This document shows positions 24,960-33,191 of a DNA stretch of 64,000 bases, piece after piece. Positions within the stretch are counted from its first letter, which is position 1. Each line of letters opens with the position of its first letter. Origin of the DNA: CAYGVX01 sp964544285 (GTDB lineage: Archaea > Thermoproteota > Bathyarchaeia > Bathyarchaeales > SOJC01). The notes beneath the pieces are model-generated. The model searched no databases and was not told where the DNA came from. It was given only the letters and a program-made list of their open reading frames with translations. Both the position numbers and the translations under genes were made by a program. The stretch is from contig CAZJAQ010000002.1 in the NCBI GenBank assembly GCA_964544285.1, positions 1-64,000 of the forward strand, written 5' to 3'.

Positions 24960-26085
24960 AAAGGAAAGAGTTGTGGTCCTGCGGGAAAGCTTGGAAGCGT
25001 ACCTTTCGTCAGTGTTCGGCGAAGACGTCGACGTGGTTTACGTAGACGAGTTGGGCAAGGAAAAGATGTGGAAACGATTAGAAGAAAGCAAAGGAGGCGA
25101 CTTGAAGGGTTTCGGCTACGGAACCCCCTACCTCATAGTCCTCAACATCGGTGGACGCATGAAAAAAATAGTCTTAGAAACGATGCGCACGAGCGGCGGC
25201 TTCGGGCACGATTATTTCAGCGACCGCGCCGGGATTCTTCTCTGGCAGCATTCCACCTTCAACAAGCTGCCCAAGCATGTGCGGTCGGTTGATGTTGGCG
25301 CTTTCACGAAAAAACGCGGCTTGAAGTCTCTAGGCGACTGTGACGAATTCTTCATCGTAACCGAGTTTGTGGAAGGCGAGCTTTACCACGAAAGCTTGGA
25401 CAGGCTTAAAACGTTCAAGCAGCTCGAGCCTCTGGATTTGGAACGCTGCAGAGCCCTCTCAGACTATCTCGCTGAGATTCACAAGGTTAAGAGCGACAGA
25501 GCAGCGCTTTACACTCGGCGAATTCGCGACCTCATGGGTCACGGTGAATGTGTAATGGGTTTGATGGACAGCTACCCAGAGGGCTTGGATTACATCTGCG
25601 AGGAGGATTTGATGGAGGTTGAAAGACTCTGTGTGGAATGGAGATGGAAGCTGAAGCATTTTACTCACAGGCTGGCGCAGGTGCATGGAGACTACCACCC
25701 TTGGAACGTGCTCTTCCACAAGGGCTCTGAGTTCACGGTTCTCGACCGCAGCCGAGGAGAGTGGGGTGAGCCCGCAGACGACGTTAGCGCCATGACGATA
25801 AACTACCTGTTCTACAGCCTGCAGACGTATGGGCAACTGGAAAAATCCTTCGAGACTCTTTTCAACCTGTTCTGGAAGAACTACTTGGACAAAACGGGCG
25901 ACGAAGAGATTCTAACAGTCGTCCAACCCTTCTTTGCCTGGCGGGGGCTGGTCGTTGCTTCGCCAGTTTGGTATCCCAACCTGCCTCAGCATGTGAGGGC
26001 TAAGCTTTTCAACTTCATTCGAAACGTGCTCGAGACCGAGAAGCTAGACTTGAAGAATGTTAACTCGTATTTTGAACCGCGATAA
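24940..26085 (+). CDS. Phosphotransferase of the aminoglycoside/choline kinase fold
   Basis: About 381 residues with a protein-kinase-like small-molecule kinase fold. The catalytic loop is VHGDYHPWNVLF near residue 249. The metal-binding motif is FTVLDRSRGEWGEPADD, where the usual Asp-Phe-Gly/IDWE region is replaced by DRSR followed by GEPADD. The substrate is unknown; relatives phosphorylate antibiotics, choline or sugars. Start codons TTG 24937 and GTG 24940 are both possible inside the previous gene. An APS-kinase-like gene follows within 16 bp, making a small kinase operon. Confidence 0.8.
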   Translation: MKLESDEKERVVVLRESLEAYLSSVFGEDVDVVYVDELGKEKMWKRLEESKGGDLKGFGYGTPYLIVLNIGGRMKKIVLETMRTSGGFGHDYFSDRAGILLWQHSTFNKLPKHVRSVDVGAFTKKRGLKSLGDCDEFFIVTEFVEGELYHESLDRLKTFKQLEPLDLERCRALSDYLAEIHKVKSDRAALYTRRIRDLMGHGECVMGLMDSYPEGLDYICEEDLMEVERLCVEWRWKLKHFTHRLAQVHGDYHPWNVLFHKGSEFTVLDRSRGEWGEPADDVSAMTINYLFYSLQTYGQLEKSFETLFNLFWKNYLDKTGDEEILTVVQPFFAWRGLVVASPVWYPNLPQHVRAKLFNFIRNVLETEKLDLKNVNSYFEPR

Positions 26086-26101
26086 GAGGAGCTGTAAGAC
26101 T

Positions 26102-26656
26102 TTGGCCAAGCAGAAAGGGTGGTGCGTCTGGGTTACAGGGCTACCGGGTAGCGGTAAATCCACGGTAGCCAACCTATTGCTGGAAAAGCTGAGAGCTAAA
26201 AACGTTCACGCCCAAATGGTCTCCATAGACATGTTACGCCAATACGCCACTCCACGACCCATCTACTCTGAAGAAGAACGAGCAACGGTTTATGGTGCAC
26301 TCGTTTTCGCTGCCAAAATGCTAACCGAAAACGGCGTCAACGTCATCATCGACGCCACGGGCAACCGCCGCCAGTTCCGAGACCAGGCAAGACAAGCCAT
26401 CCCACGTTTTATGGAGGCTTACTTGGAGTGCCCGCTCGAAGTCTGTATGCGCCGAGAAGCAGAACGCAGGAACACTCATTTGGCACCTGTTGACATATAC
26501 GAGAAGGCTATAGAAGGTAGGTCGTCTACGGTGCCTGGCTTAGGCGCTCCCTACGAAGAGCCTAAGAACCCAGAGGTCAAAGCTGACTCTTCAAGACTCT
26601 CAGCAAAAGAATGCGCCGAAAAAATCTTGACTGCCATCCAGAAACACTTTCAATAA
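26102..26656 (+). CDS. Adenylylsulfate-kinase-family P-loop kinase
   Basis: About 184 residues with P-loop GLPGSGKST, VSIDMLRQYA in place of the usual APS-kinase DGDNIR segment, IIDATGNRRQFRDQAR and AYLECPLEVCMRREAERR. The fold and order of motifs are those of CysC, but the altered substrate loop and lack of sulfate-assimilation neighbours mean another phosphate acceptor is possible. The TTG at 26102 has GAGGAG nine bases upstream and begins after the previous stop; an ATG at 26057 would overlap. Confidence 0.8.
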   Translation: MAKQKGWCVWVTGLPGSGKSTVANLLLEKLRAKNVHAQMVSIDMLRQYATPRPIYSEEERATVYGALVFAAKMLTENGVNVIIDATGNRRQFRDQARQAIPRFMEAYLECPLEVCMRREAERRNTHLAPVDIYEKAIEGRSSTVPGLGAPYEEPKNPEVKADSSRLSAKECAEKILTAIQKHFQ

Positions 26657-27407
26657 AAACAAAAAAAGATAATGCCAAACGAGGTCTGAAGGCTTTGCTT
26701 AAGAAAAGACAAATTATAACGAAACTATTGTCACGTTTCCCTAGCACTTTCTCCGAAGAGCTGGGCATAGACTTGACTTCTCGTAGTGAAAAGGAGGTTT
26801 TCAAGTGGTTTTTGGCGTCGCTTCTTTTCGGAGCCCGAATCTCATCGAAGATTGCCGCAAAAACCTACAAACAATTCGAGAAGCATGGACTCACGACGCC
26901 CGAGGCTATCCAGAGGGCTGGCTGGGATAGGCTTGTGGGAGTCCTAGATGAAGGCGGCTATGCACGCTACGACTTCAAAACGGCTGACATGCTCCTAGAC
27001 GTAACCAAGCGATGCAAGACCAGTATGGTGGGAGAGTCCTCAACTTAATCGAAAAAGCAGCCAACTACGAAGAGCTGGAGAGGACACTGGAAGAGTTCAA
27101 AGGCATAGGACCAGTTAGGGTCAACATCTTTCTCCGAGAGCTAAGAGAGATCTCACCAAAAGCTGACCCACCCCTTCAAAAATTCGTCATCCTCGCCGCG
27201 AGGCATTTGAGCCTCATTGAAACAGTCAACCCCCGAGAAGCGCTCGAACAACTCAAACAACTCTGGAAAGAAAACAGAGTAAAAGAGAAATCTTTTGCCC
27301 ACTTAGAAATCGCACTACTTAGGTTCGGAAAAGACCATTGCATAGAAAAGAAATGCGACTTAACCATTCTAGAGATTTCTGCTCACAACCACAACTCGTC
27401 CAACTGA
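26611..27407 (+). CDS. HhH-GPD DNA glycosylase, split by a frameshift
   Basis: A base-excision repair glycosylase of the endonuclease III/Ogg superfamily. The first frame runs from 26611 to 27048 (FKWFLASLLFGARISSKIAA). From about 27012 the neighbouring frame continues MQDQYGGRVLNLIEKAANYE with the helix-hairpin-helix EFKGIGPVRVNIFLREL and the following aspartate (PKADPP), to 27407. Joining at KR/MQDQY gives one coherent protein, so one base is missing near 27010 (perhaps AA read as A). Cys residues near the end (CIEKKC) are too few for the usual Fe-S cluster. The true start is uncertain; TTG 26695 avoids overlap with the kinase. Confidence 0.75.
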
Positions 27408-27739
27408 GTTGATCTGACAGACTCTCCCTCAAAAGGCTAAGTCCAACCGGTATCTGAGTGGAAGAAAACTGCTTGCTGATACACAAGAACCTCTTCGATC
27501 CCACTAGAAACTTTCTTTTCTAAAAACAAGCGATTTTGGGCGTCTATTCGAAGCCCGCCTTGCTGATTGACTTTACCTTCTACCTCCAACAGTGTCACTG
27601 TGATAGCGCAGTCACACAAGTTTATCTCATTCACCGGGGTACAGCAGGGGCATCTGGCAACGTTTCAGGGCAAAAGACAATAATAACTCATACCACAATT
27701 CTCTCATTGACCCAGCTTACGTAAGGGCGAAAGAAGTCT
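27408..27739. other. Intergenic region before tRNA-Ser
   Basis: Contains an imperfect inverted repeat around 27592-27617 (GTGTCACTG...CAGTCACAC) and a weak minus-strand ORF. No RNA family recognised. Confidence 0.35.
27437..27634 (-). CDS. Doubtful small ORF with Cys pairs
   Basis: 65 residues starting MNEINLCDCAITVTLLEV. The same open frame extends upstream to a TGA at about 27660 and includes CPCC, so together it would carry a CxCC...CDC metal-site pattern. An ATG lies just beyond that TGA in the same frame, so a sequencing error or decay could have broken a small zinc protein. No ribosome site for the internal GTG. Confidence 0.22.
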   Translation of the reverse strand: MNEINLCDCAITVTLLEVEGKVNQQGGLRIDAQNRLFLEKKVSSGIEEVLVYQQAVFFHSDTGWT

Positions 27740-27828
27740 GCGGGGTTGCCCTAGTCTGGTAGGGGGCAGGCCTGCTAAGCCTGTGGTCAGAAATGGCCGC
27801 GCGGGTTCAAATCCCGCACCCCGCGCCA
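27740..27828 (+). tRNA. tRNA-Ser (anticodon GCT)
   Basis: Acceptor GCGGGGT/ACCCCGC, anticodon stem CAGGC/GCCTG around CTGCTAA (GCT), a long variable arm typical of serine tRNAs, T-arm GCGGG-TTCAAAT-CCCGC, discriminator G and an encoded CCA at 27826-27828. Confidence 0.96.
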
Positions 27829-27984
27829 CCGCTGCACCACATAGACGTCAGTTTTGTGAAAGAGTATTCGCATAAGCTTAGGTTTTTGCTTGAGTTGCTG
27901 TTGATGTAGTTGGGTTGAACGGTTGCCTAGAAACGTTTATTAAGACTTGCGAAACGATAATCTGAGCATTGTAGGTGCCTAGAA

Positions 27985-28098
27985 ATGAGGAAAAGATCTG
28001 ACACAAACTCGAGTAAGAACACGCTGGACGTGGAACTCCAGACAGCGATGGATTATTTCTTGCTGAACGAGCTTCAAGTCCACAGAAAAATCGTTTGA
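27985..28098 (+). CDS. Putative 37-residue small protein
   Basis: ATG at 27985 is preceded by AGGTG seven bases upstream and a TATA-like TTTATTA near 27937. The product is polar then amphipathic (LDVELQTAMDYFLLNELQ). No family recognised. The promoter, ribosome site and spacing support expression despite the size. Confidence 0.4.
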   Translation: MRKRSDTNSSKNTLDVELQTAMDYFLLNELQVHRKIV

Positions 28099-28200
28099 GC
28101 ACAAAACAGCGTCTTTTCCCACCTTTCTTTTCTCTCTAGCAGACAAGGGTTTTAGGATGGAAACTCGGTGCTCAGAGGTTTATAAGGCCCCGATTTACAC

Positions 28201-28208
28201 TATAAATA
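28201..28208 (+). promoter_or_regulatory. TATA box for the low-molecular-weight phosphatase gene
   Basis: TATAAATA centred 29 bp before the ATG at 28233, predicting transcription from about 28230 and a leaderless mRNA. Confidence 0.55.
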
Positions 28209-28232
28209 CAAACTCTGCCTTATGTGGCTTGT

Positions 28233-28631
28233 ATGAAGGTTTTGTTCGTCTGCTCGGGAAACGCCTACCGAAGTCCCGTAGCCGAAGCCCTTTTGAAGAA
28301 GCTCAGACCAGAGGTTGAGGTTGACTCCGCTGGGACAGCACCGGCAATCCCGATTTCCGAGGCTGCGAAGAATTTCTTAACAAGAGAGAACGCGCGAAAC
28401 TACCTGAAGCGTGCTCCTGAGAGCTTGGATGGGAAAGAGCTTGATAGCTACGACCTTATCGTAGCCATGGAGCCTAAACACAGAGAAGCAGTCTTGGGCA
28501 GGTGTTTCCGTTGTGCAGGCAAGGTTGTGGTTTGGAACATCGATGACCCATACTTTCTACCCCAGGGGTACGCCGAGAAAATTTTCAACCAGATAAAGGA
28601 TAGGGTAGCAGAGCTGGCTGATTCGTTGTGA
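28233..28631 (+). CDS. Low-molecular-weight protein tyrosine phosphatase
   Basis: 132 residues beginning MKVLFVCSGNAYRSPVAEA, which contains the Cx5RS catalytic loop, and ending with the general-acid region NIDDPYFLPQG. It would dephosphorylate tyrosine or small phosphoesters. It lacks the extra cysteines of the arsenate reductase at 11455-11850, so the two paralogs have different jobs. I choose ATG 28233 because the promoter predicts a start there; GTG 28224 is an alternative. Confidence 0.9.
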   Translation: MKVLFVCSGNAYRSPVAEALLKKLRPEVEVDSAGTAPAIPISEAAKNFLTRENARNYLKRAPESLDGKELDSYDLIVAMEPKHREAVLGRCFRCAGKVVVWNIDDPYFLPQGYAEKIFNQIKDRVAELADSL

Positions 28632-28731
28632 ATCGTGTAAAAGCATCTTGTGCGCGTGTTTTACCCGTTGTTGTATGGCACGATAGGTTAAAATAGTCGG
28701 GAAAATTAACCTAACGCCTAGGTGAGAAAGA

Positions 28732-28833
28732 ATGTCTTGTTGTGGATCTAAGAAAGCTAAGGCAAAGCCAAAGCCGAACGATCCATGTGAATGCGGAAGT
28801 GGAAAGAAGTACAAAGACTGTTGCGGAGAATAA
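28732..28833 (+). CDS. 33-residue SEC-C motif protein
   Basis: The whole product is MSCCGSKKAKAKPKPNDPCE followed by CGSGKKYKDCCGE. CxCGSGKKYKxCC is the SEC-C zinc motif found at the C-terminus of SecA and in many stand-alone proteins. AGGTGA lies seven bases before the ATG. Function unknown; it may be a free zinc-binding module. Confidence 0.8.
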   Translation: MSCCGSKKAKAKPKPNDPCECGSGKKYKDCCGE

Positions 28834-28950
28834 ACGCAAAACCTATTCCAGATATCCTTCTCTTTTTCTTTACAACTTCATCTTACAGCCCAAGAGACAG
28901 CAAATCCTAATTATACAAGCCGAGGAATAGAGGAGTGAGGCGACCTGCTC

Positions 28951-30195
28951 ATGAAAGCCGTTTTAGTCATTGCAGATGGAATGGCAGACGTCCCTCTTAA
29001 AGAACTCAACGCTAAGACCCCCTTAGAAGCCGCTCGGAAGCCGTCTCTCAACCGAGTGGCAGAATCGGGCATATGTGGCATGATAGACGTTATAGCTCCG
29101 GGCGTTCCGCCTGGAAGCGACACTGCTCATCTTGCACTGCTGGGCTACGACGTGATGGAAGTCTACAGTGGGAGGGGCGCTTTGGAGGCAATCGGGTCGG
29201 GGATAGACATTCTTCCCAACGACTTGGCTTTTAGATGCAACTTCGCCACCGTCGACGAGGATTTCAAGGTGGTGGACAGAAGGGCTGGAAGAATAGAGAA
29301 CGAGGACGCAACTAAACTGGCAACTGCTATCGGCGAAGCGCTTCGTGTAGACCCGCCCGAAGTAGGAGACGTGCTGTTCAAGAACACCGTTCAACATCGC
29401 GCAATCCTTCGCCTGAGCGGACCAAACCTGTCGACCATGGTTTCTGACACCGACCCCCAAGAAACGGGGGCAAAGGTTTTGAAGGCTCGTCCCCTTGACG
29501 AGAGTCGCGAAGCAAAGAATACCGCTGACATTCTGAACAAGCTCACGCAGCAGTTCCACGATGTGTTGAAAGGTCATCCTGTGAATGAAGAAAGAGAGAA
29601 GAAAGGCTTACCGTCCGCTAACTTCATTCTTTGCAGAGGCGTTGGACAGCTACCTGAAATCGAACCCCTCACTCTTCTTTATGGAATACGTCCAGCAGTA
29701 GTCGCAGCCGTACCCCTCGTGAGAGGTGTCTGCAAGACTGCTGGAATGCGTCCAGTTCCAGTTCCAAGCGCCACGGGAACCTACGAAACAGACGTCATCG
29801 CAAAGGCGAAAGCTGCAGTGCAAGCTCTGCAGTCGTACGATTTTGTGTTGGTTCATGTTAAGGCTACTGACCTAGCTAGCCACGATTCCAAGCCTCAGAA
29901 GAAGATAGAGATGATAGAAAAAGTAGATGCCTTGGTGGCTCACCTCCTTAACCATGCGAACTTAGATGAGACGCTCGTCGTGGTGACTGCAGACCATACG
30001 ACTTCTTCCATAAAAAAGGAGCACAGCGGGGAGCCCGTGCCCGTCGCAATCATGGGTCCGAGTGTCCGCACGGATGACGTTAAGGAGTTTGGGGAAAGAG
30101 CATGCGCCAAGGGGGGGCTTGGTCGAATTTTGGGGAGAGATTTGATGCCTATTCTCGTGAACTTGCTAGGGAAGGCTGAGAAGGCAGGCGCCTAA
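28951..30195 (+). CDS. apgM: Archaeal cofactor-independent phosphoglycerate mutase
   Basis: Interconverts 3- and 2-phosphoglycerate in glycolysis/gluconeogenesis. 414 residues of the alkaline-phosphatase superfamily: metal/nucleophile region IADGMADVPL and VPPGSDTAHLALLGYD, YSGRGALEAIG, LVHVKATDLASHD and VVTADHTTSS. Length is usual for the archaeal form. It converges with the NAD-kinase-like gene, only one base apart. Confidence 0.95.
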   Translation: MKAVLVIADGMADVPLKELNAKTPLEAARKPSLNRVAESGICGMIDVIAPGVPPGSDTAHLALLGYDVMEVYSGRGALEAIGSGIDILPNDLAFRCNFATVDEDFKVVDRRAGRIENEDATKLATAIGEALRVDPPEVGDVLFKNTVQHRAILRLSGPNLSTMVSDTDPQETGAKVLKARPLDESREAKNTADILNKLTQQFHDVLKGHPVNEEREKKGLPSANFILCRGVGQLPEIEPLTLLYGIRPAVVAAVPLVRGVCKTAGMRPVPVPSATGTYETDVIAKAKAAVQALQSYDFVLVHVKATDLASHDSKPQKKIEMIEKVDALVAHLLNHANLDETLVVVTADHTTSSIKKEHSGEPVPVAIMGPSVRTDDVKEFGERACAKGGLGRILGRDLMPILVNLLGKAEKAGA

Positions 30196-30196
30196 T

Positions 30197-31315
30197 CTAT
30201 CTGATTTGCATCAGTCTCCATTCTCGATAGTCAGTGGCTGCTCTTATGAAACCCTTGAGCATTGTATCCACTTCGGCATCGCCCGTGTCAACTCTAAGAA
30301 CGCCTCCCTCAATACTTCGGATTTTGCCCTTGGTAGCCAGCACGAGAACTTTGTCTTTTCCGGCGAGCCTGATGATTTTAGGGCTGATTTGCTGATTACC
30401 TCGCCCGAACAACATTCCCTGTCTTCCGATTGGAGAAACAACAATCCACGTATTCTGCCAATCGTCTATTTCTTTGAGCAATTTCGCTTCATTAACGTCT
30501 TTTATCACTCTGCCCTTGCGGTAGACGTCTACTCCGAGAAGAGTTTTGTCCACGCCTAGCAAGTCGGCTACGCATTTTATGGTCGTGCCGGGTCCAAGGA
30601 TGTAGGTGGCTTTTGGGTCTAGTTCTTCCACTATGAAGCGGGCGACGGCTACTTGGCTCTCATGCTCATCCACCGTTTCTGGCGATACTTGTTTGCTGCC
30701 TTGGACACGCATCGGCAGGAAAGGTCCCTTCAAAAAACCGTAGAGCTGAACGTTAAAACGGTCGTCTCGGATGGCATTCTCGTCTGCATCCATTACTTCG
30801 AACTCGGTTAGCTGGGTTTCTCCTTTAAAGAAGGCTTCAACGATGTAGGCGGCGTCTTCTGGGCTGACGGCGAATATTCCGCTGTACATTTTTACGCCAG
30901 CAGGGATTCCTAAAACTGGCGTAGAGACCCCACCAGACAGTGCGTCTAGAATGTCTCTTGCGGTGCCGTCGCCGCCCACAAACGCGATGAGGTCGACTTT
31001 ATTTTCAACCATCAGCTTCGTTACTTGTTTTGTGTCTTCTGCTGTTGTCTTTGCTCCTATTCCCATGGGTAGGATGTTGGCATCTAGGCTCGCAGAGTTG
31101 ATTTCTTCCTCGCCCATTGGGGCTGGGCAGGTTGTGATTCGGATTTTGTTGTGCAGCCCCATCTCTTTCAATTTTTTCAGGAATTCTATTCCTCTTTCGG
31201 GGGCGATGGGCTTGGCTCCCATCTTAACGGCTTTTTCGAAGACGCCGTCCGTTCCCTTTAACCCAACTTTTCCACCCATACCTGCGATTGGGTTTACGAG
31301 GAAACCAAGCTTCAA
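30197..31315 (-). CDS. ATP-NAD kinase family protein
   Basis: A 372-residue member of the predicted polyphosphate/ATP-dependent NAD kinase group (COG3199). It has NPIAGMGGKVGLKGTD at the start, the diagnostic AFVGGDGTARDIL, VLGIPAGVKMYSGIFA and a C-terminal ILGPGTTIKCVADLLG. It is longer than classical NadK. Phosphorylation of NAD is likely but a different diacylglycerol-kinase-fold substrate is possible. Confidence 0.85.
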   Translation of the reverse strand: MKLGFLVNPIAGMGGKVGLKGTDGVFEKAVKMGAKPIAPERGIEFLKKLKEMGLHNKIRITTCPAPMGEEEINSASLDANILPMGIGAKTTAEDTKQVTKLMVENKVDLIAFVGGDGTARDILDALSGGVSTPVLGIPAGVKMYSGIFAVSPEDAAYIVEAFFKGETQLTEFEVMDADENAIRDDRFNVQLYGFLKGPFLPMRVQGSKQVSPETVDEHESQVAVARFIVEELDPKATYILGPGTTIKCVADLLGVDKTLLGVDVYRKGRVIKDVNEAKLLKEIDDWQNTWIVVSPIGRQGMLFGRGNQQISPKIIRLAGKDKVLVLATKGKIRSIEGGVLRVDTGDAEVDTMLKGFIRAATDYREWRLMQIR

Positions 31316-31439
31316 TCATGTCTTCTCCAGTTTTAGGCGAGTGTGATAGGCTGACTGGTTTGTTTTAGATAAGTTTTTTAGCATAAAAACTAAATGGGTT
31401 TACTTCTCTCAAGCTCTTTCAACGGGGAATCTAGATAAC

Positions 31440-32507
31440 ATGTATGCGATTACCAAAGCAAAAAAAGCACCAGGAGTAGAAATCGCAACAGTCAACATTC
31501 CAAAGATTGAAAGGAACGAAGTTCTCGTAAAAGTTAAATCAGCCTCAATATGCGGCACCGACGTGCACATCTGGGAATGGAACAAATGGGCTCAGGAAAG
31601 GATAAAGAAAATCCCATTAATCTTCGGACACGAATTCTGCGGCGAAGTCGTAGACGTAGGCTTGGGCGTAACAAGCGTTAAAGTTGGCGACTTGGTGTCT
31701 GCAGAGACGCATATAGTGGACGGCACCTGTTATCAGTGTCGAACCGACCGAATGCACGTTTGTCAAAACATGCAAATTCTAGGTGTCGACAGAGACGGCG
31801 TTTTCGCAGAATACGTCGCCCTACCTGAGAGGAACACATGGAAAAATGACCCAAAACTCGACCCCGGAGTCGCATCCATCCAAGAACCGTTGGGAAACGC
31901 CGTTCAGACAGCGTTACCGAAAGACAACATCGAAGATATTGCGGGAAAAAACGTTGCCATCTTGGGGTGCGGTCCCATTGGGTTGATGGCTATAGCTGTA
32001 GTTAAGGAATTGGGTGCCGCAAAAATATTCGCAACCGCAGGGGGGCTCAATAAGGTGCGCATGGATTTAGCGAAGAACATGGGGGCAGACATGGTCCTCA
32101 GCGCCAAAGAAGAAGGCGAGAACATCACTAGGATAATTCGCGACGAGACTGAAGGAAACGGCGTGGACGTTGCCTTGGAAATGTCGGGCGCCCCGACGGC
32201 TCTGAAGCAAGCTTTCGAGATTCTAACTCCTGGCGGAAGAGTCTCCTTGTTCGGGCTCTTCGACACCTCGGTGACGTTGGATTTTAACAATTCCATGATA
32301 TTCAAGGCGGCGACGGTTTACGGCGTTTCTGGCAGGCGCATGTTCCAAACATGGTACCAAGTTAAAGGCTTACTCTCAAACTCAGCGTTTAGAAACAAAA
32401 TAGCCTCCATCATTACCCACAGACTTCCTATGAAAAACGTAGAAGAAGGTATCGGGCTAATCAACACAAAAAAAGCCGCAAAAGTCGTCCTCGAACCAAA
32501 ATGGTAA
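31440..32507 (+). CDS. tdh: L-threonine 3-dehydrogenase (zinc-dependent MDR)
   Basis: Oxidises threonine to 2-amino-3-oxobutyrate with NAD. 355 residues: catalytic zinc ligands in ICGTDVHIWEW and GHEFCGEV, NAD loop ILGCGPIGLMAIAV, and the family segments VDRDGVFAEYVALP and IQEPLGNAVQTAL. The structural-zinc lobe reads VDGTCYQCRTDRMHVC, where the family's first cysteine is aspartate, leaving three Cys. Substrate is assigned by likeness to archaeal TDH; a related polyol dehydrogenase is possible. No glycine acetyltransferase is adjacent. Confidence 0.85.
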   Translation: MYAITKAKKAPGVEIATVNIPKIERNEVLVKVKSASICGTDVHIWEWNKWAQERIKKIPLIFGHEFCGEVVDVGLGVTSVKVGDLVSAETHIVDGTCYQCRTDRMHVCQNMQILGVDRDGVFAEYVALPERNTWKNDPKLDPGVASIQEPLGNAVQTALPKDNIEDIAGKNVAILGCGPIGLMAIAVVKELGAAKIFATAGGLNKVRMDLAKNMGADMVLSAKEEGENITRIIRDETEGNGVDVALEMSGAPTALKQAFEILTPGGRVSLFGLFDTSVTLDFNNSMIFKAATVYGVSGRRMFQTWYQVKGLLSNSAFRNKIASIITHRLPMKNVEEGIGLINTKKAAKVVLEPKW

Positions 32508-32519
32508 ACCCAAACACCT

Positions 32520-32571
32520 CCACCCATACTTGCCGCCTAATAGGACGGTCTAGACTAGGCGCAGAGAACAC
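32520..32571 (+). repeat. Dispersed intergenic element, copy A
   Basis: Core 32543-32571 matches copy B (61760-61788) at 28 of 29 positions and copy C at 27 of 29. It carries the palindrome GTCTAGAC flanked by GCCTA and TAGGC, which can pair. It begins just after the tdh stop codon, between convergent genes. Confidence 0.75.
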
Positions 32572-32667
32572 AAAAATTCTAGCCAGAAAGCTCGCCACTC
32601 TGCGAGTCTCTGGAATTTATTCAAAACTAAACCCAACAACTACCTAAAGAAACAGACGATTGCAGTT

Positions 32668-33087
32668 CTAGGACTCCATCTCGCCGACTCCCAGCAACTG
32701 CTTAAGCGACTTCACCTCTTCTTTCAACATGCCAATCTCACTCTCCAGAGCATTCGCCTTAGCCTCAGCCATCTTCTTCAACCCATCAATCTCCAAGAGG
32801 AGGTTCGCACGCTCCGTCTCCAAAGTCTTAAGTTTTTCCCGCAAGTTCTTCAGCGTATGCACAAGCTCACCCTCGATTCCCTTAATCTTTTCCGCCATCC
32901 CTTTTATGCTTAACTCTCCCTCCTCCCCTCTTTTCACACTCGCACGAAACGTGTTCCCACATTCGGGACATTCAAACATGCCAAACAGAGCCCCCGCCGT
33001 GCCCTCGGTTTTTGAGGTTTTCCTCGATACAGACCATGTCTTGAGAGGAACTTCAACCTCTGCTCCACATTTTGGACAGTTGGTCAA
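32668..33087 (-). CDS. Zinc-ribbon plus coiled-coil protein
   Basis: About 139 residues. The N-terminal half has CPKCGAEVEVP and CPECGNTFRAS, one zinc ribbon; residues 65-135 are a Leu/Glu/Lys coiled coil, so it likely dimerises. Function unknown. It lies directly downstream of TFB on the same strand (about 105 bp). TTG 33087 has GGAG nine bases upstream; a TTG at 33102 is the other option. Confidence 0.65.
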   Translation of the reverse strand: MTNCPKCGAEVEVPLKTWSVSRKTSKTEGTAGALFGMFECPECGNTFRASVKRGEEGELSIKGMAEKIKGIEGELVHTLKNLREKLKTLETERANLLLEIDGLKKMAEAKANALESEIGMLKEEVKSLKQLLGVGEMES

Positions 33088-33191
33088 GACGCATCGCTCC
33101 AATATTATTGAGAGGTTCTATGCTAAAATGTTTTGTCGTGTGGAAAATCGCCACTCATCAAGCAAGGGATGCTGAAAAAGAGAGGGGAGAG

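Noticed and set aside
27878..28102. Minus-strand ORF of 74 codons
   Set aside because: No family likeness or ribosome site; the plus-strand 37-residue ORF at the same place has better signals.
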